Shown: positions 9,227 to 19,198 of the stretch, piece by piece | Layout of the letters: every line of letters starts with the position of its first letter | How positions within the stretch are numbered: position 1 is the first letter of the stretch | Origin: Candidatus Bathyarchaeota archaeon | GTDB lineage: Archaea; Thermoproteota; Bathyarchaeia; Bathyarchaeales; Bathycorpusculaceae | Direction: 5' to 3' | Assembly (NCBI GenBank): GCA_029879735.1 | Contig: JAOUPS010000002.1 | Span: 1 to 64,000, forward strand | DNA length: 64,000 bases | Made by a program: the position numbers and the translations under genes | Notes under the pieces: generated by a model | Seen by the model: only the letters and a program-made list of their open reading frames with translations | The model's database searches: none | Told to the model about the DNA's origin: nothing

Positions 9227-9463
9227 TCGATCTGTCTTGAGTTGAATCTTTTAATACACCGTCAATGCCATTTTCTTGAACATTAGATGCCTAAAGAACG
9301 TCATCGGTTATTCCTTTTATGTTTATGTATTGCATTTGATACAGCAAACGCTTATGTAAATAATTTTTGAGTCTATAGAAGATTTTTCCATAATACTTTA
9401 ATACATTGTTGCAGTATATATGGATTTTCTAACGTATATAGAGAGAAAAGGAAGAAAAGAAAA

Positions 9464-12400
9464 ATGAAGAAATTATTGTCAATTGTAATAGTTGCTGTTC
9501 TAATGCTATCAATGTTCTCAATGCTTTCACCGCAGGTCAAACCTTCGTCAGGTGTGGCGCCTGAGGTAGTGTGTGTACCATTTCACGGGAAACATCTCGG
9601 CGTACCCCATGATACTTGGATTGGAAAAGAGATTGTTCTGAAGGGCACTGCACACGATTCAGATGGCGATACGACGTTGAAATCTTACAAATGGGATTTC
9701 GGTGACGGCTATTCAACAGGCTGGATCACTGGGGTCAATCCCTACGCGATCGAAGCAAAGCATACATACACTGGAACAATGGCTGACGGAACCACTTATG
9801 GACCAGGAAAATTCTTCACCGCTTGGTTGCATGTGGAAGACAATGAGGTAAACATTGGAAAAGACAGCTACTTCATTGCAATTAGAGACATATCAGACCC
9901 TAAGAAAAAACTTGAAATTGAAGTCAATGTAGCCATTGATAACGGCCTTTGGTGGTTACACAAGACCCAAATCAGATATTCATCCAGTGGTACAGATTAC
10001 GGATATTGGCGAGATAGTAGTTATGGCAGCTACATTACTGGTCCAACCAGTACAGCTGTTCTGTCCTTCGAGATCCACGGACACGTACCAACCGGCGATA
10101 GAGGGGAAGACCCATATGTAGAAACCGTCCAGAGGGGCTTAAGCTACGTCTTTACGCAATGTTATTCTCGCAGCATTAGTGGTCCAAGCCCTTCGTGTCC
10201 ATATGGTGACCCAGACACTAACGGCAATGGTATCGGAGTAGATGTCAGTAGCGGCCGTCGCGTATATGAAATCGGCATGGTGATGATGGCTATAGCTGCA
10301 AGCGGCGATCCGAATCTGATAGCCACAACTGGAGGTGTAGCAGGTCGAACATACTTTGATATACTCACTGATATGGTTGATATGTGTGCATGGGGCCAAA
10401 ACCAGGCTGGAAGCGGCAGAGGCGGCTGGAGATATGACTGGAACTATGGCAACAGTGACAATTCTGTTACTCAGTGGCCAATAATTGGTTTGGAAGCGGC
10501 TGAGACGAACTGGGGAATCCTAGCACCTGCCTTTGTCAAATCTGAATTGGACTTGTGGCTAGCCTACAGCCAAAATACCAACGGAGGATTCGGCTACACG
10601 TCGCCTTGGGAGTGGGTTAACGTCGCTAAAACAGGTGCTGGCTTATGTGGCCTTGCATACATTGAGCTTCCACCAACAGATACTAGGGTCACAAACGCGA
10701 TAAACTATCTCAATGCGAGGTGGGGCGCAGGTGGGACGGACGGATACTGGGGAAACTACTACGCTTTGTACGCGGTAATGAAAGGATGCAGACTCTTTGA
10801 TCCGGAAATCGAGTACATCGGTTCTCACAACTGGTACTGGCACGACCCAGATGGTTTTGCACGTTACCTTGTAAATCAGCAAAGATCTGATGGAAAATGG
10901 CCAGCTGGTGTTTATGGCGGCGACATTTTAGATACGGGTTGGGCTATGCTAGCTCTCACACCAACCGTTACATATGGACCTCCAGTTGCAGACGCTGGTT
11001 CAGACGTTGACAACCATCCACCCGAACCCGTTTCGGTAACGTTTGATGCCTCCGGATCGTACCACACTGATCCCACAAAAAATATTGTGTTGTACGAGTG
11101 GGACTTCGAAGGTGATGGAGTATGGGACTACAGTAGTACTGACATCAAAGTTGAACATGCATATCCAGCCTACAAGAATCCTGACGGCTCGATAGATTGG
11201 GACAAAACCGCCAAAGACTATACTGCCACCTTGAGAGTGACAGACAACAATGATCCGCCTCTGCAAGACAAAGACACATGCGTCATCCGCATAACACCGC
11301 CCCCATGGAAACCAGTTGCAGATCCAGACGGCCCCTATAGAGCAGTCACAGGCATTGCCTTACAACTAGATGGTTCAAAATCCTACGACCCTGAAAGCAG
11401 GATGTATGCGGAAACTCATCCTTGGTATGAAACAATAGAAAAATATGAATGGGATCTTGATAATGATGGGCAGTTCGATGATTCACCAGAGACCCAGCCT
11501 TCTTGGATTTGGAACAGCGAAGGCACCTACAGCGTAGGTCTCAAAGTTACAGATAGTCAACCAAGTGGTCCAGGAGGGACTGTTGGCCCACTAGACGTTG
11601 CTGCAAAATATGTTATAGTTACCGTTTCAGACTATGCAGAATCATTGATAATCACAAATAAGCAAAAGTTATTGGAATTCGGAGTTGAAGGTGGCTTATC
11701 GGGAGACCAATCTAAAGAGAAAGTAGAGAAACTGCTCATCACTGCGAAACTTCTGCATCCAGCAAGTATAACATGCCAATTGGAGAATGAATTATCAGAT
11801 CCTGACAACTGGGAACAAATTGACAAATTTGTGGAAGATATGTGGGCGAAATTTAGATTTGACCATCTAGTAATTTTGGGTCCCCCAGATGTAGTTCCCT
11901 TCTGTATTACAGATGATCCCACGGTGGACTTGCCGTTTCAACATACTAATGAAGGCACTATTAGAACAGACTTTCATTATGGAGAGATTAATGGAGACGA
12001 TTACCAAGATCTTGCTGTAGGAAGAATAGTGGGTAAAACTATCGATGACATGATTTTACTCATGAAACCTTTAACGGAACAAAGCATCGGCGAAGCAGGT
12101 GTAATAGGTGCATGCAACGAATGGCAAGACTGCGGAAATCACATTTACAACCAGTTAACAGACACAGCTGAGCTTGCCGTAGTCAAACTTTACCAAGGCG
12201 ACACTCTGAGCAGGGAGAACTTCAGGAAAGAGTTGCAGAATAAGGGTGTTATCACCTGGCTAGGTCACTCAAGTGAATACGTCTGGGTGTACGCAAAGAA
12301 AAAACAGGAAGAAGTTGCACTGAATCACGCAGATGTCAGAGATGTCGGATTGGGCGGTACAACACCTATAGTTGTCGCAATAGGTTGTTGGTCCGCAAGT

Positions 12401-13804
12401 CTTCCAGTCTTGGTCCATTTAGCTTGGTGTATTCCAACTTCGTTCATTCACAAAGGTGCCAGCTGTTTTATAGGTTCTACTGCATATGAATGGGCTGGAA
12501 GATGGGGAAACGCATATTCAGAGAAGCTGGCTAAGTACTTCTTTAACCATTTAATCGCTGGAGAAGATATAGGAACTGCTTTCAAGAATGCAAAACGAGA
12601 ATACGTCGACAAAGACCTGAAAGACATCTGGGGCGATCCGTGGGGTCGTGATAGGAAGACTCTTTTGGAATTTGTCCTTTACGGTGATCCATTATTCAAT
12701 CCAACTTTTCCGAATGAAGCTTCAACAAAAATGTCTTTGAGAAACAAATTAACCTCAAGAAAAATTGCCTCATCTATCAAGGAATCAATTGACATAACGG
12801 AGTTTTATCATAGTACTATTGATGATTTTGACTTAATAGAGATTCCAGGCGCTGAATTGCACGTTGAGCATGGATATCCAATAATCCCCATGATAACAAA
12901 GCGATACACAATACCAGCAGATGAGGAGTTTGCAGGTGTAAATCTTATCGATGCCAATGGAGAGATTCTTTCAGGTACATTCAAGCTTCCAATAGGCCAA
13001 GCATGGAGTATCATGCCAACCACAGAGACTGAACTGTATGTTGCTGGTAGTTATCCTGGAACACTCTACAAAATTTCTGTCTTTCAAGAGCTAGATGGAA
13101 CAAAGACACTGATTTTGACGGTGGCCCCCCTCCATTATGATAAACGGACAGGGGAAGTCTTTCTCTATAGACATATCGAGCTAGAAATAATAGCAGAACC
13201 CTCAACTATAGACATGATTCCATCTGACTGGGAGATACTAGAACCTATGTTACCAACAGAAAGCATCTCACAAGCCTTCTCAATAAGAAATACTGCTAAT
13301 CTACCTGTTACGGGAATAGACATAACTGCACAAGGCGACATTGAAGCATGGTTGACGTTCAATCTTACGGAAATAGACGAGCTACAACCAGGCGAGTCCA
13401 AGGGATTAGAGGCCTACTTAACAATACCACAACAGGTTAGCTTTGGTTTCTATTCAGGCTGCATAACATTAACAAGCAATTCTGGAAGTCAAAGCGTCCC
13501 TGTATATGTTTCAATAGGCGTTAACTGGGAATATCAATTTGAAGACTCAACAAGACAGACAATACTTAGAGTAAGCGCTAGCAAGGAATATTTCCAATTT
13601 GCAGCTCCTGACAAAGAGTTCTCGCCAAAACATGATCTTGATATGAGAATCACATGTAAAGCAATAATCATAATATACGAAGATTGGGAAATTAAAATAG
13701 TCACAGTTGATGTTGACACAGGCCTAGATTTTTGCATAGCGGTAGCATGGGATCAACAGACACGCAAACGCTACATGCTCCTTGACAAGCCGGGAATCGA
13801 GTAG
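9464..13804 (+). CDS. Secreted PKD / alpha-toroid / gingipain-type (C25) protease
   Basis: A 1446-aa exported protein. Residues 1-28 are a signal peptide (MKKLLSIVIVAVLMLSMFSM). A PKD domain follows (YKWDFGDG near 85), then at about 150-500 a prenyltransferase/squalene-cyclase-like toroid with repeated GGWRYDWNY, GGFGYTS and DTGWAMLAL motifs. PKD domains recur at about 515-620 (YEWDFEGDG) and 625-735 (YEWDLDNDG). Residues 745-1090 match peptidase C25: H935 in WLGHSS and C975 in IGCWSAS form the likely dyad, with YGDPLFNP closing the domain. The tail has Ig-like folds and no membrane anchor. The family uses a caspase-like fold. I infer extracellular protein degradation, with the toroid and PKD domains for binding. 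The gene stands alone. Confidence 0.85.
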   Translation: MKKLLSIVIVAVLMLSMFSMLSPQVKPSSGVAPEVVCVPFHGKHLGVPHDTWIGKEIVLKGTAHDSDGDTTLKSYKWDFGDGYSTGWITGVNPYAIEAKHTYTGTMADGTTYGPGKFFTAWLHVEDNEVNIGKDSYFIAIRDISDPKKKLEIEVNVAIDNGLWWLHKTQIRYSSSGTDYGYWRDSSYGSYITGPTSTAVLSFEIHGHVPTGDRGEDPYVETVQRGLSYVFTQCYSRSISGPSPSCPYGDPDTNGNGIGVDVSSGRRVYEIGMVMMAIAASGDPNLIATTGGVAGRTYFDILTDMVDMCAWGQNQAGSGRGGWRYDWNYGNSDNSVTQWPIIGLEAAETNWGILAPAFVKSELDLWLAYSQNTNGGFGYTSPWEWVNVAKTGAGLCGLAYIELPPTDTRVTNAINYLNARWGAGGTDGYWGNYYALYAVMKGCRLFDPEIEYIGSHNWYWHDPDGFARYLVNQQRSDGKWPAGVYGGDILDTGWAMLALTPTVTYGPPVADAGSDVDNHPPEPVSVTFDASGSYHTDPTKNIVLYEWDFEGDGVWDYSSTDIKVEHAYPAYKNPDGSIDWDKTAKDYTATLRVTDNNDPPLQDKDTCVIRITPPPWKPVADPDGPYRAVTGIALQLDGSKSYDPESRMYAETHPWYETIEKYEWDLDNDGQFDDSPETQPSWIWNSEGTYSVGLKVTDSQPSGPGGTVGPLDVAAKYVIVTVSDYAESLIITNKQKLLEFGVEGGLSGDQSKEKVEKLLITAKLLHPASITCQLENELSDPDNWEQIDKFVEDMWAKFRFDHLVILGPPDVVPFCITDDPTVDLPFQHTNEGTIRTDFHYGEINGDDYQDLAVGRIVGKTIDDMILLMKPLTEQSIGEAGVIGACNEWQDCGNHIYNQLTDTAELAVVKLYQGDTLSRENFRKELQNKGVITWLGHSSEYVWVYAKKKQEEVALNHADVRDVGLGGTTPIVVAIGCWSASLPVLVHLAWCIPTSFIHKGASCFIGSTAYEWAGRWGNAYSEKLAKYFFNHLIAGEDIGTAFKNAKREYVDKDLKDIWGDPWGRDRKTLLEFVLYGDPLFNPTFPNEASTKMSLRNKLTSRKIASSIKESIDITEFYHSTIDDFDLIEIPGAELHVEHGYPIIPMITKRYTIPADEEFAGVNLIDANGEILSGTFKLPIGQAWSIMPTTETELYVAGSYPGTLYKISVFQELDGTKTLILTVAPLHYDKRTGEVFLYRHIELEIIAEPSTIDMIPSDWEILEPMLPTESISQAFSIRNTANLPVTGIDITAQGDIEAWLTFNLTEIDELQPGESKGLEAYLTIPQQVSFGFYSGCITLTSNSGSQSVPVYVSIGVNWEYQFEDSTRQTILRVSASKEYFQFAAPDKEFSPKHDLDMRITCKAIIIIYEDWEIKIVTVDVDTGLDFCIAVAWDQQTRKRYMLLDKPGIE

Positions 13805-14051
13805 TTAAACGTCACTCTGCCCCAAACTTCCCTTTTTTGGTTAAGCGGAGAACATTCTAATCTCTTCTAGTTTTCGTGGTAAACTGAAATCTATGTTCAG
13901 ATTATGCTAAGGGTATAAGCTCCTAGGGCTAGTACAACAACGCAAACTTCTCAAGCTAGTGTGGAATAGTATTTTCTTGTGGGGAAGTGATTCTTGTATC
14001 CTAAACCAAGAAGCCGATAAGGATTCGCACGTATTATTAGTCTTTTGCACT

Positions 14052-14861
14052 CTAACCGCTTCTTATTAAGGAAAAGAGACAAGTTTTAGATAAAGGGCAA
14101 GCCCCTTTTGTCTCTAGGCACTTTGGCTTGGCAGCGCAGACGCTGAACCCATCGGGTGCTTCTGCACAATGGTACCATATGATCAAGTCAACTACTCCAG
14201 GACTTTCTGAAAGGTCAAGATTGAGAACACGAATGCCTGCCAGGTGCTCTCTGCAAAAGCAAACCAAAGCATCTTGTAAGGCGTCCTTTTGGAGAGGGTC
14301 GAACAGACTTCCAGAGGAGAGATGATAGATTCCTGTTCTGAGTATAAATCTCATTTCGTGAATGTCAATGGGTGCCCTGTCTAAGTAGCCCATGTCCCGA
14401 AGAAAAATGTCTCTTCCCTTTGGTCCCAAGATCTTGGCTCCTTTACGGTTTTGCGAGAGTTCGTGAAGATGCGAAGTCCATTCCCTTATTGATTTTTGAC
14501 TTAACTCTTCCAGAAGACTATACATTTTCTTCTCAGCCATATCTGACCGAAAAGCGACGTTCCGAATAATGTTGATGAGGGTTTCTTTCCCTTTCTCTTT
14601 CCTGAAAAAGCCTGCCATCAAATGCTCAATCTTTTTAAATTCATCCTTGAAGAGCTTTGCATACTTGCGTCGATAGTAATTGTTAGACGCTATTAGTTCC
14701 CCGAGTTTTTCAAGAGCTACCATTGAATCGGGATCTTTATCCAGTTCCGTCTTATTTCCCAGAAAAGCAGTAATGTCCTTTTCAATCTGGGTTCTATATT
14801 CGGTCTTGTCAATCAATTGTTGAAAGCTATTCGCCAAGCTGTCTGGATCAAAGATCTCCAT
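14052..14861 (-). CDS. HhH-GPD-like DNA glycosylase with a cysteine cluster (tentative)
   Basis: A 269-aa protein. The segment ILGPKGRDIFLRDMGYLDRA followed by PIDIHEMRFILRTGI resembles the helix-hairpin-helix and catalytic-Asp region of endonuclease III/OGG-type glycosylases (GPKTA...PVDTHV). The C-terminus has C-x5-C-x6-C-x5-C, close to but not the same as the endonuclease III Fe-S loop. The N-terminal 120 residues are helical and unassigned. It is divergent from nurA-herA, which supports a DNA-repair role. The glycosylase call is inferred from these motifs only. The 247 bp before it (13805-14051) contain nothing I recognise. Confidence 0.5.
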   Translation of the reverse strand: MEIFDPDSLANSFQQLIDKTEYRTQIEKDITAFLGNKTELDKDPDSMVALEKLGELIASNNYYRRKYAKLFKDEFKKIEHLMAGFFRKEKGKETLINIIRNVAFRSDMAEKKMYSLLEELSQKSIREWTSHLHELSQNRKGAKILGPKGRDIFLRDMGYLDRAPIDIHEMRFILRTGIYHLSSGSLFDPLQKDALQDALVCFCREHLAGIRVLNLDLSESPGVVDLIIWYHCAEAPDGFSVCAAKPKCLETKGACPLSKTCLFSLIRSG

Positions 14862-14913
14862 ACTTCATCACGCTCTTACTTCAGTTCAGTGAAACACTTG
14901 AACTATGAAGTCT

Positions 14914-14920
14914 TATATAC
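14914..14920 (+). promoter_or_regulatory. TATA box upstream of the nurA-herA transcription unit
   Basis: TATATAC lies about 30 nt before the ATG of the 32-aa frame at 14949, at the normal archaeal spacing, and would serve that frame plus nurA and herA. Confidence 0.5.
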
Positions 14921-14948
14921 AGTACTTTTATTAATTATATTGGTTGAA

Positions 14949-15047
14949 ATGGGCAAATATGACGAGGCGGTGTATCGTATTCTTTCTGATCCAGTTATGT
15001 CAAGTGAAGTTGCGAAGAAGCTTAGAATAGCGCAGAAGACTTTATAG
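14949..15047 (+). CDS. Small protein upstream of nurA
   Basis: A 32-aa frame from ATG to TAG, rich in charged helix-forming residues. The end, SSEVAKKLRIAQKTL, looks like the recognition part of an HTH. It sits between a good TATA box and nurA with 32 bp to the nurA start, so it is transcribed as a leader gene. It could be a truncated regulator or a genuine small protein. Confidence 0.4.
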   Translation: MGKYDEAVYRILSDPVMSSEVAKKLRIAQKTL

Positions 15048-15079
15048 GGGCTTTTAGGTGATTTTATGAGTGGGTAGCT

Positions 15080-16183
15080 ATGTCCAAAAATTTTGATTTT
15101 GAGCAGCTAGTTGATTTATCTAATTGGACAGACTTCGACACTTTCATGCAAGACTTCGGTGAGAGATTGGATCGCGACATCAAAAAGTCTATAGATACCC
15201 GGCGGAAGCTTAGGAAGACCCTTCTCAGCAACCCTAAAATAAGGAAGGCTATTCGTCCTCGGAAGGAAGATGTTAAGAAGTGGGAGTCGCTACTGGAGTG
15301 GGCGGGGGATGAGTTATTTGGGGGGAATGTGTGTGGTGTTGACGGGACGCTTTCTCATTATCCTATGGCTTCTGGGACGAGATGTAGGATAGGAATAGTC
15401 GCTACTTCTTACAGAAACAATAGGATTGAAAGGGTGTTGTACGTGTCTGAGAGGGAGCTTGCAGAGCCCTCTAAGACGCCTATGGAGCATTATAATAAAC
15501 TTCTTGAAGGCCATCGGGTCACAAACATGTTGGTCAGGGCAATTATGCTTTATGGAGAGAGGCAGCTGGCGCTTCAGAGGCCGGAGAAATGGAAGTTTGT
15601 TCATGGTCAACTATTGCCTTATGAGTTGAGGACCGGTTTGGGCGCTTATCGTGCCTTAGATGTGAGTTTGGAAATGGGAAAGAAGTTGATCAAGGAGAAG
15701 ACAGTTATAGGTATTATAGAAGATACTACACGTTTGGATCTTCTTAATGCAGGAATCATTCTCGAGAGGGGTGAGTACATGCCTGCGACCGACCTCAAAA
15801 GGGAACTTGAAATCTATCTTTATGGCGATGACGAAAAGGGCATTTCAGGCGCTCACTTCAACCCAAAGGACAGGGCGAAATTTGAAAAGTTCATTGACAA
15901 ATACGCTGCCAACATAAAGGTAGGAATTTTCAGGATAGGTTACAAACCGTATCTCTTTCACGCTCATAAGGATGTCTTTGATGAAGCTGCTGCCTTAATA
16001 GCGAGGGATAGTATGAACCAACCAATGCGTGGCTTTCCACTCTTGGTAGACTATGCTGACGAGATCTGTAGCAAAGTGCTTTCCTCAGGTGATTTTCAGA
16101 AGCAGATCACGTCTAGAATAGCTAAGATCAGCCCGGACGCTTTGGGATTTGAAATGATAGCTAGAAGCACGAGGAGGAGATGA
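15080..16183 (+). CDS. nurA: NurA 5'-3' nuclease
   Basis: A 367-aa NurA-domain protein. The first metal-binding aspartate is D88 in GVDGTLSHYPMASG, and a later acidic site is IIEDTTR near 210. The helical insert and C-terminal HAHKDVFDEAAALIARDSM match the family. NurA is a single- and double-strand exo/endonuclease that works with HerA to resect DNA ends for homologous recombination. The stop overlaps the herA start (ATGA), giving translational coupling. Mre11/Rad50, often adjacent in other archaea, are not in this window. Confidence 0.9.
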   Translation: MSKNFDFEQLVDLSNWTDFDTFMQDFGERLDRDIKKSIDTRRKLRKTLLSNPKIRKAIRPRKEDVKKWESLLEWAGDELFGGNVCGVDGTLSHYPMASGTRCRIGIVATSYRNNRIERVLYVSERELAEPSKTPMEHYNKLLEGHRVTNMLVRAIMLYGERQLALQRPEKWKFVHGQLLPYELRTGLGAYRALDVSLEMGKKLIKEKTVIGIIEDTTRLDLLNAGIILERGEYMPATDLKRELEIYLYGDDEKGISGAHFNPKDRAKFEKFIDKYAANIKVGIFRIGYKPYLFHAHKDVFDEAAALIARDSMNQPMRGFPLLVDYADEICSKVLSSGDFQKQITSRIAKISPDALGFEMIARSTRRR

Positions 16184-17775
16184 AAGTGCGCAAGAAAGAG
16201 AAGCTTCTAGGCCATATTCATTTCGATACACCAACTTTGGATAATTATATTTCTGAGGTTTTGGTGCCTAAAGAAAGAGTGAACGATGTTTTGCGCAACA
16301 GATATGTAAAAATTGATTCTGACAACAACATCACCTTTTTGGGTCGAGTGATTGAGGGCCCCTTTTACATTCCAGAAGAGGTTGCCAGAGGATCTGCTTT
16401 TGCTCAAACGTCAATATTGAAAGGCGCGGAATTTCAGGCAGTGCCCAACTATTACGCTCTTGTGCGAGTCGAACTGCTCGGCAAATATACCGGCGGAAAA
16501 CTTTTTTCTACTAATACGCGACCGACGCCTAAGTCACCGGTGATTGAGCTGGACACAAAGGAAGTCCAAAATCTCATAGGCCTTCGAGGAGATGCCTTGA
16601 TCGGTAGGCATGTAGGCTATGAGGCAGTTAAAATTTTGATGGATTCAACAACGAAGAATGTTTTTCCCAGAAATATTGGTATTTTTGGTACCGTTGGTTC
16701 AGGTAAGACAAACACTGCCCAAGTGATCATTGAAGAGACTAGTGAGGCAGGGTATGCTGTTATTATAGTTGATGTAGAGGGGGAGTACATAAGTATGGAT
16801 GAGCCAACAGGCATACTGGAGGATAAGCTGTCCGAGTTTGGCCTGAAACCTGAAGGACTCAAAGATTTCGGCGTTTACTTCCCCGTCGCCGGTGAAACCA
16901 AAAGAAAGAAGGCGATCCCGTTTGATATAAAATTTAGTTCAATGGATCCGTACATTCTAGCGGAGATCCTGCGATTTACTGAAGCTCAGGAAAGGGTTTT
17001 TCACAAATTGGTGGGAATGCTTCAGGCAAAGAGGAAAAAGGGAGAGGAAGAAGAGGACGAAACCTTAGCTTTCCTCATGGGTAAACCAAGAGGAAGGAGA
17101 AGAGAATACACAATTCTGAGTGCAATTAAACAGATATACGCTATGGGAAAGGAGCTCAAAGGTGGCGAGAGAATCTCAAGCTATACATTGTCTTCAAAGC
17201 TTGCCAAGCTGAGGAGGCAGAACATTTTTGATCAACCTGACGCCAGTGAAATTCAAGTTGGGTCACTTCTAAGAAAGGGCCGAGTCAGCGTCATAGATGT
17301 CAGTGGCTGCACCGCGGAGGTCAAAAACATAGTCATAGCTTGGTTGTTGGACAAAGTATTCGATCTGAAGATGAAAGCCCCTGAACGTACACCAAAAATC
17401 TTAGTGTTGATTGAGGAAGCCCACACTTTTGTTAGCAGAGAGAACGTAGACAGGATGTCGGCAACAGTAGATATGCTTAGGATGATAGCTAGGCGTGGCC
17501 GCAAGAGATGGTTATGCCTAGGCTTCATATCTCAACAGCCCGCGCATTTGCCGAGTGAGATCTTCGAATTGTGCAACACCCGAATAATTCACGGGATCAA
17601 AAGTGAGAGAAATATCAATGCTCTGAAAGCAACCGGTGGAGATATCGTCGAAAAGCTTTGGAATCAGGTTCCGGGTCTTGGTGTAGGAGAAGCTTTAGTT
17701 TCTAGCCCACAGTATACTCACTCGATTGTTATTGATGTTAGACCATGCAAGTGCAAGAGAGAACTTGTAGCTTGA
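16180..17775 (+). CDS. herA: HerA DNA helicase/translocase
   Basis: A 531-aa hexameric HerA/FtsK-superfamily ATPase. A HAS-barrel forms the first ~150 residues. Walker A is GTVGSGKTN at about 170-178, Walker B is LVLIEEAHTF near 410, and the arginine-rich segment RRGRKRWLCLGFISQQP precedes HIIHGIKSERN-like sensor sequence. HerA pumps DNA into NurA for end resection. The gene overlaps nurA by four bases and ends 40 bp before a convergent methyltransferase gene. Confidence 0.92.
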   Translation: MKVRKKEKLLGHIHFDTPTLDNYISEVLVPKERVNDVLRNRYVKIDSDNNITFLGRVIEGPFYIPEEVARGSAFAQTSILKGAEFQAVPNYYALVRVELLGKYTGGKLFSTNTRPTPKSPVIELDTKEVQNLIGLRGDALIGRHVGYEAVKILMDSTTKNVFPRNIGIFGTVGSGKTNTAQVIIEETSEAGYAVIIVDVEGEYISMDEPTGILEDKLSEFGLKPEGLKDFGVYFPVAGETKRKKAIPFDIKFSSMDPYILAEILRFTEAQERVFHKLVGMLQAKRKKGEEEEDETLAFLMGKPRGRRREYTILSAIKQIYAMGKELKGGERISSYTLSSKLAKLRRQNIFDQPDASEIQVGSLLRKGRVSVIDVSGCTAEVKNIVIAWLLDKVFDLKMKAPERTPKILVLIEEAHTFVSRENVDRMSATVDMLRMIARRGRKRWLCLGFISQQPAHLPSEIFELCNTRIIHGIKSERNINALKATGGDIVEKLWNQVPGLGVGEALVSSPQYTHSIVIDVRPCKCKRELVA

Positions 17776-17815
17776 TTTTGACTGATCAATTTTGCGTGAA
17801 TTGAAACGTGCTGAC

Positions 17816-19156
17816 TTAGGGTTTTTCTAGTATTATGATGTACTCATGAGGGTAAACCAGTTTGTTACTTGCACAGTTCGTTGACGCAAATTGCCCAGTT
17901 TCTTGATTTCTAATAGATGGTAGCCATTTCTTGTTGCTTGGTATTTGCCTCTTGATAACCTTCAGTAACTTGAAACCTACGTTGATTGATATTTCACTTA
18001 GAACTTCTGCATTTAGTATATTTACGTCTCCGAGGGTTGTGTTTCCTATAACAATACTTGCGATGCCACCTGGTTTAAGAACGCGAGTAAATTGTTCAAA
18101 GGCCTGTTGCATTTCAGCAAAATATGTGAAAACAGCGTCTGCGCATCCATTTAGGTAATGGTTCTTATTTCCATTGACCTTTGAACCTTCATTTTTAAGC
18201 CTTCTTACGATTTCGTTTCCAATTTCGCTGTGTATTTCCTTGACACTGACATCTTTCGGTTGTGTTGTTCCGATGTGATCCTTGCGGTTTTCTGTCATGT
18301 CGGTTTCGGGATTTATCCAGAGGAGTGTGAGTTGGTGAAGATCTGCATATTCGTAGGAAGTGACATATGGCGGGCTAGTTGCAATGATGGACACATATTC
18401 GTCTTCGCAAGGGATGTGCCTACAGTCTTCGCAAAATACATCCAAGTAATCGCTAAGTCTTGCTTTGACTTTTTTAGGTAAGATCTCATAATATTCTTTG
18501 TTCTTTCTTGTCATGTGTATGATGCGGCGTTTGAATGTTGGTATGGCTCTAGGTATATTCTTGTCTTTGTCTCTGGCCGGTTTAATAGAGTCCATGTTCC
18601 AGCATGAGCAGTTTTTCAGGATGTGTGAAAAACCGCATTTGAGGAAGTCTTGTACAGCTTTCTCTTGCATATCTTCTATTAATGAAAGAATAAGGGACAG
18701 GTTACGGATTGTATCGTCGCCAAACCAGAATCTCACCCTGTCATAGTTGGGAGATTCTCTGATCCTTTCCATCACTTTATTATCTGTTTTGTTCTTTTGA
18801 GGATTTAGCTTCGCAAAGAGTTTTGAGACATGCATTTCGAGTAGTTGTGGTTTAATGTATGTGGTTTTTGCCTTGGTGATGAGATAGGCAACGGGATTTA
18901 TGTCAACGCCAAGTGCGCGTCTTTGGATTAGTAGTGCTTCAAGGAGTGTTGTTCCGCATCCAACAAACGGGTCGCATATTAATTCTTCTTCGTTGCTGTA
19001 TTCCTTGATGATGCGTCTTACGAGTTGTGGGATGAACTTTGCTGGATATCTATGGTAACTGTGGGTAAGATAAGCAGTGTCTTTCGGCGTTAAATCTCTA
19101 TAGGTCCATGATTCATCTGTCTTTAAGGATGCAAAGTACTTAAGAATGTGCTTCAT
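17816..19156 (-). CDS. DNA methyltransferase, TSPPY type (N4-cytosine or N6-adenine)
   Basis: A 446-aa protein. The SAM-binding motif DPFVGCGTTLLEALL is near residues 60-75 and the catalytic TSPPYVTSYEYADL near 259. A C-terminal block GGIASIVIGNTTLGDVNI completes the Rossmann core. TSPPY points to amino-group methylation. It lies 42 bp downstream of the type IIG-like gene on the same strand, so the two probably form one restriction-modification operon, with this enzyme methylating a second strand or a second site. The recognition sequence cannot be inferred. Confidence 0.85.
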   Translation of the reverse strand: MKHILKYFASLKTDESWTYRDLTPKDTAYLTHSYHRYPAKFIPQLVRRIIKEYSNEEELICDPFVGCGTTLLEALLIQRRALGVDINPVAYLITKAKTTYIKPQLLEMHVSKLFAKLNPQKNKTDNKVMERIRESPNYDRVRFWFGDDTIRNLSLILSLIEDMQEKAVQDFLKCGFSHILKNCSCWNMDSIKPARDKDKNIPRAIPTFKRRIIHMTRKNKEYYEILPKKVKARLSDYLDVFCEDCRHIPCEDEYVSIIATSPPYVTSYEYADLHQLTLLWINPETDMTENRKDHIGTTQPKDVSVKEIHSEIGNEIVRRLKNEGSKVNGNKNHYLNGCADAVFTYFAEMQQAFEQFTRVLKPGGIASIVIGNTTLGDVNILNAEVLSEISINVGFKLLKVIKRQIPSNKKWLPSIRNQETGQFASTNCASNKLVYPHEYIIILEKP

Positions 19157-19198
19157 TTGGAATCCACAACATTCCTTTTATATCCTTGCCGGCGATTC

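Noticed and set aside
17637-17650. GGTGGAGATATCG in herA as a further dispersed-repeat copy
   Set aside because: It is coding sequence and lacks both the second half of the palindrome and the tail.
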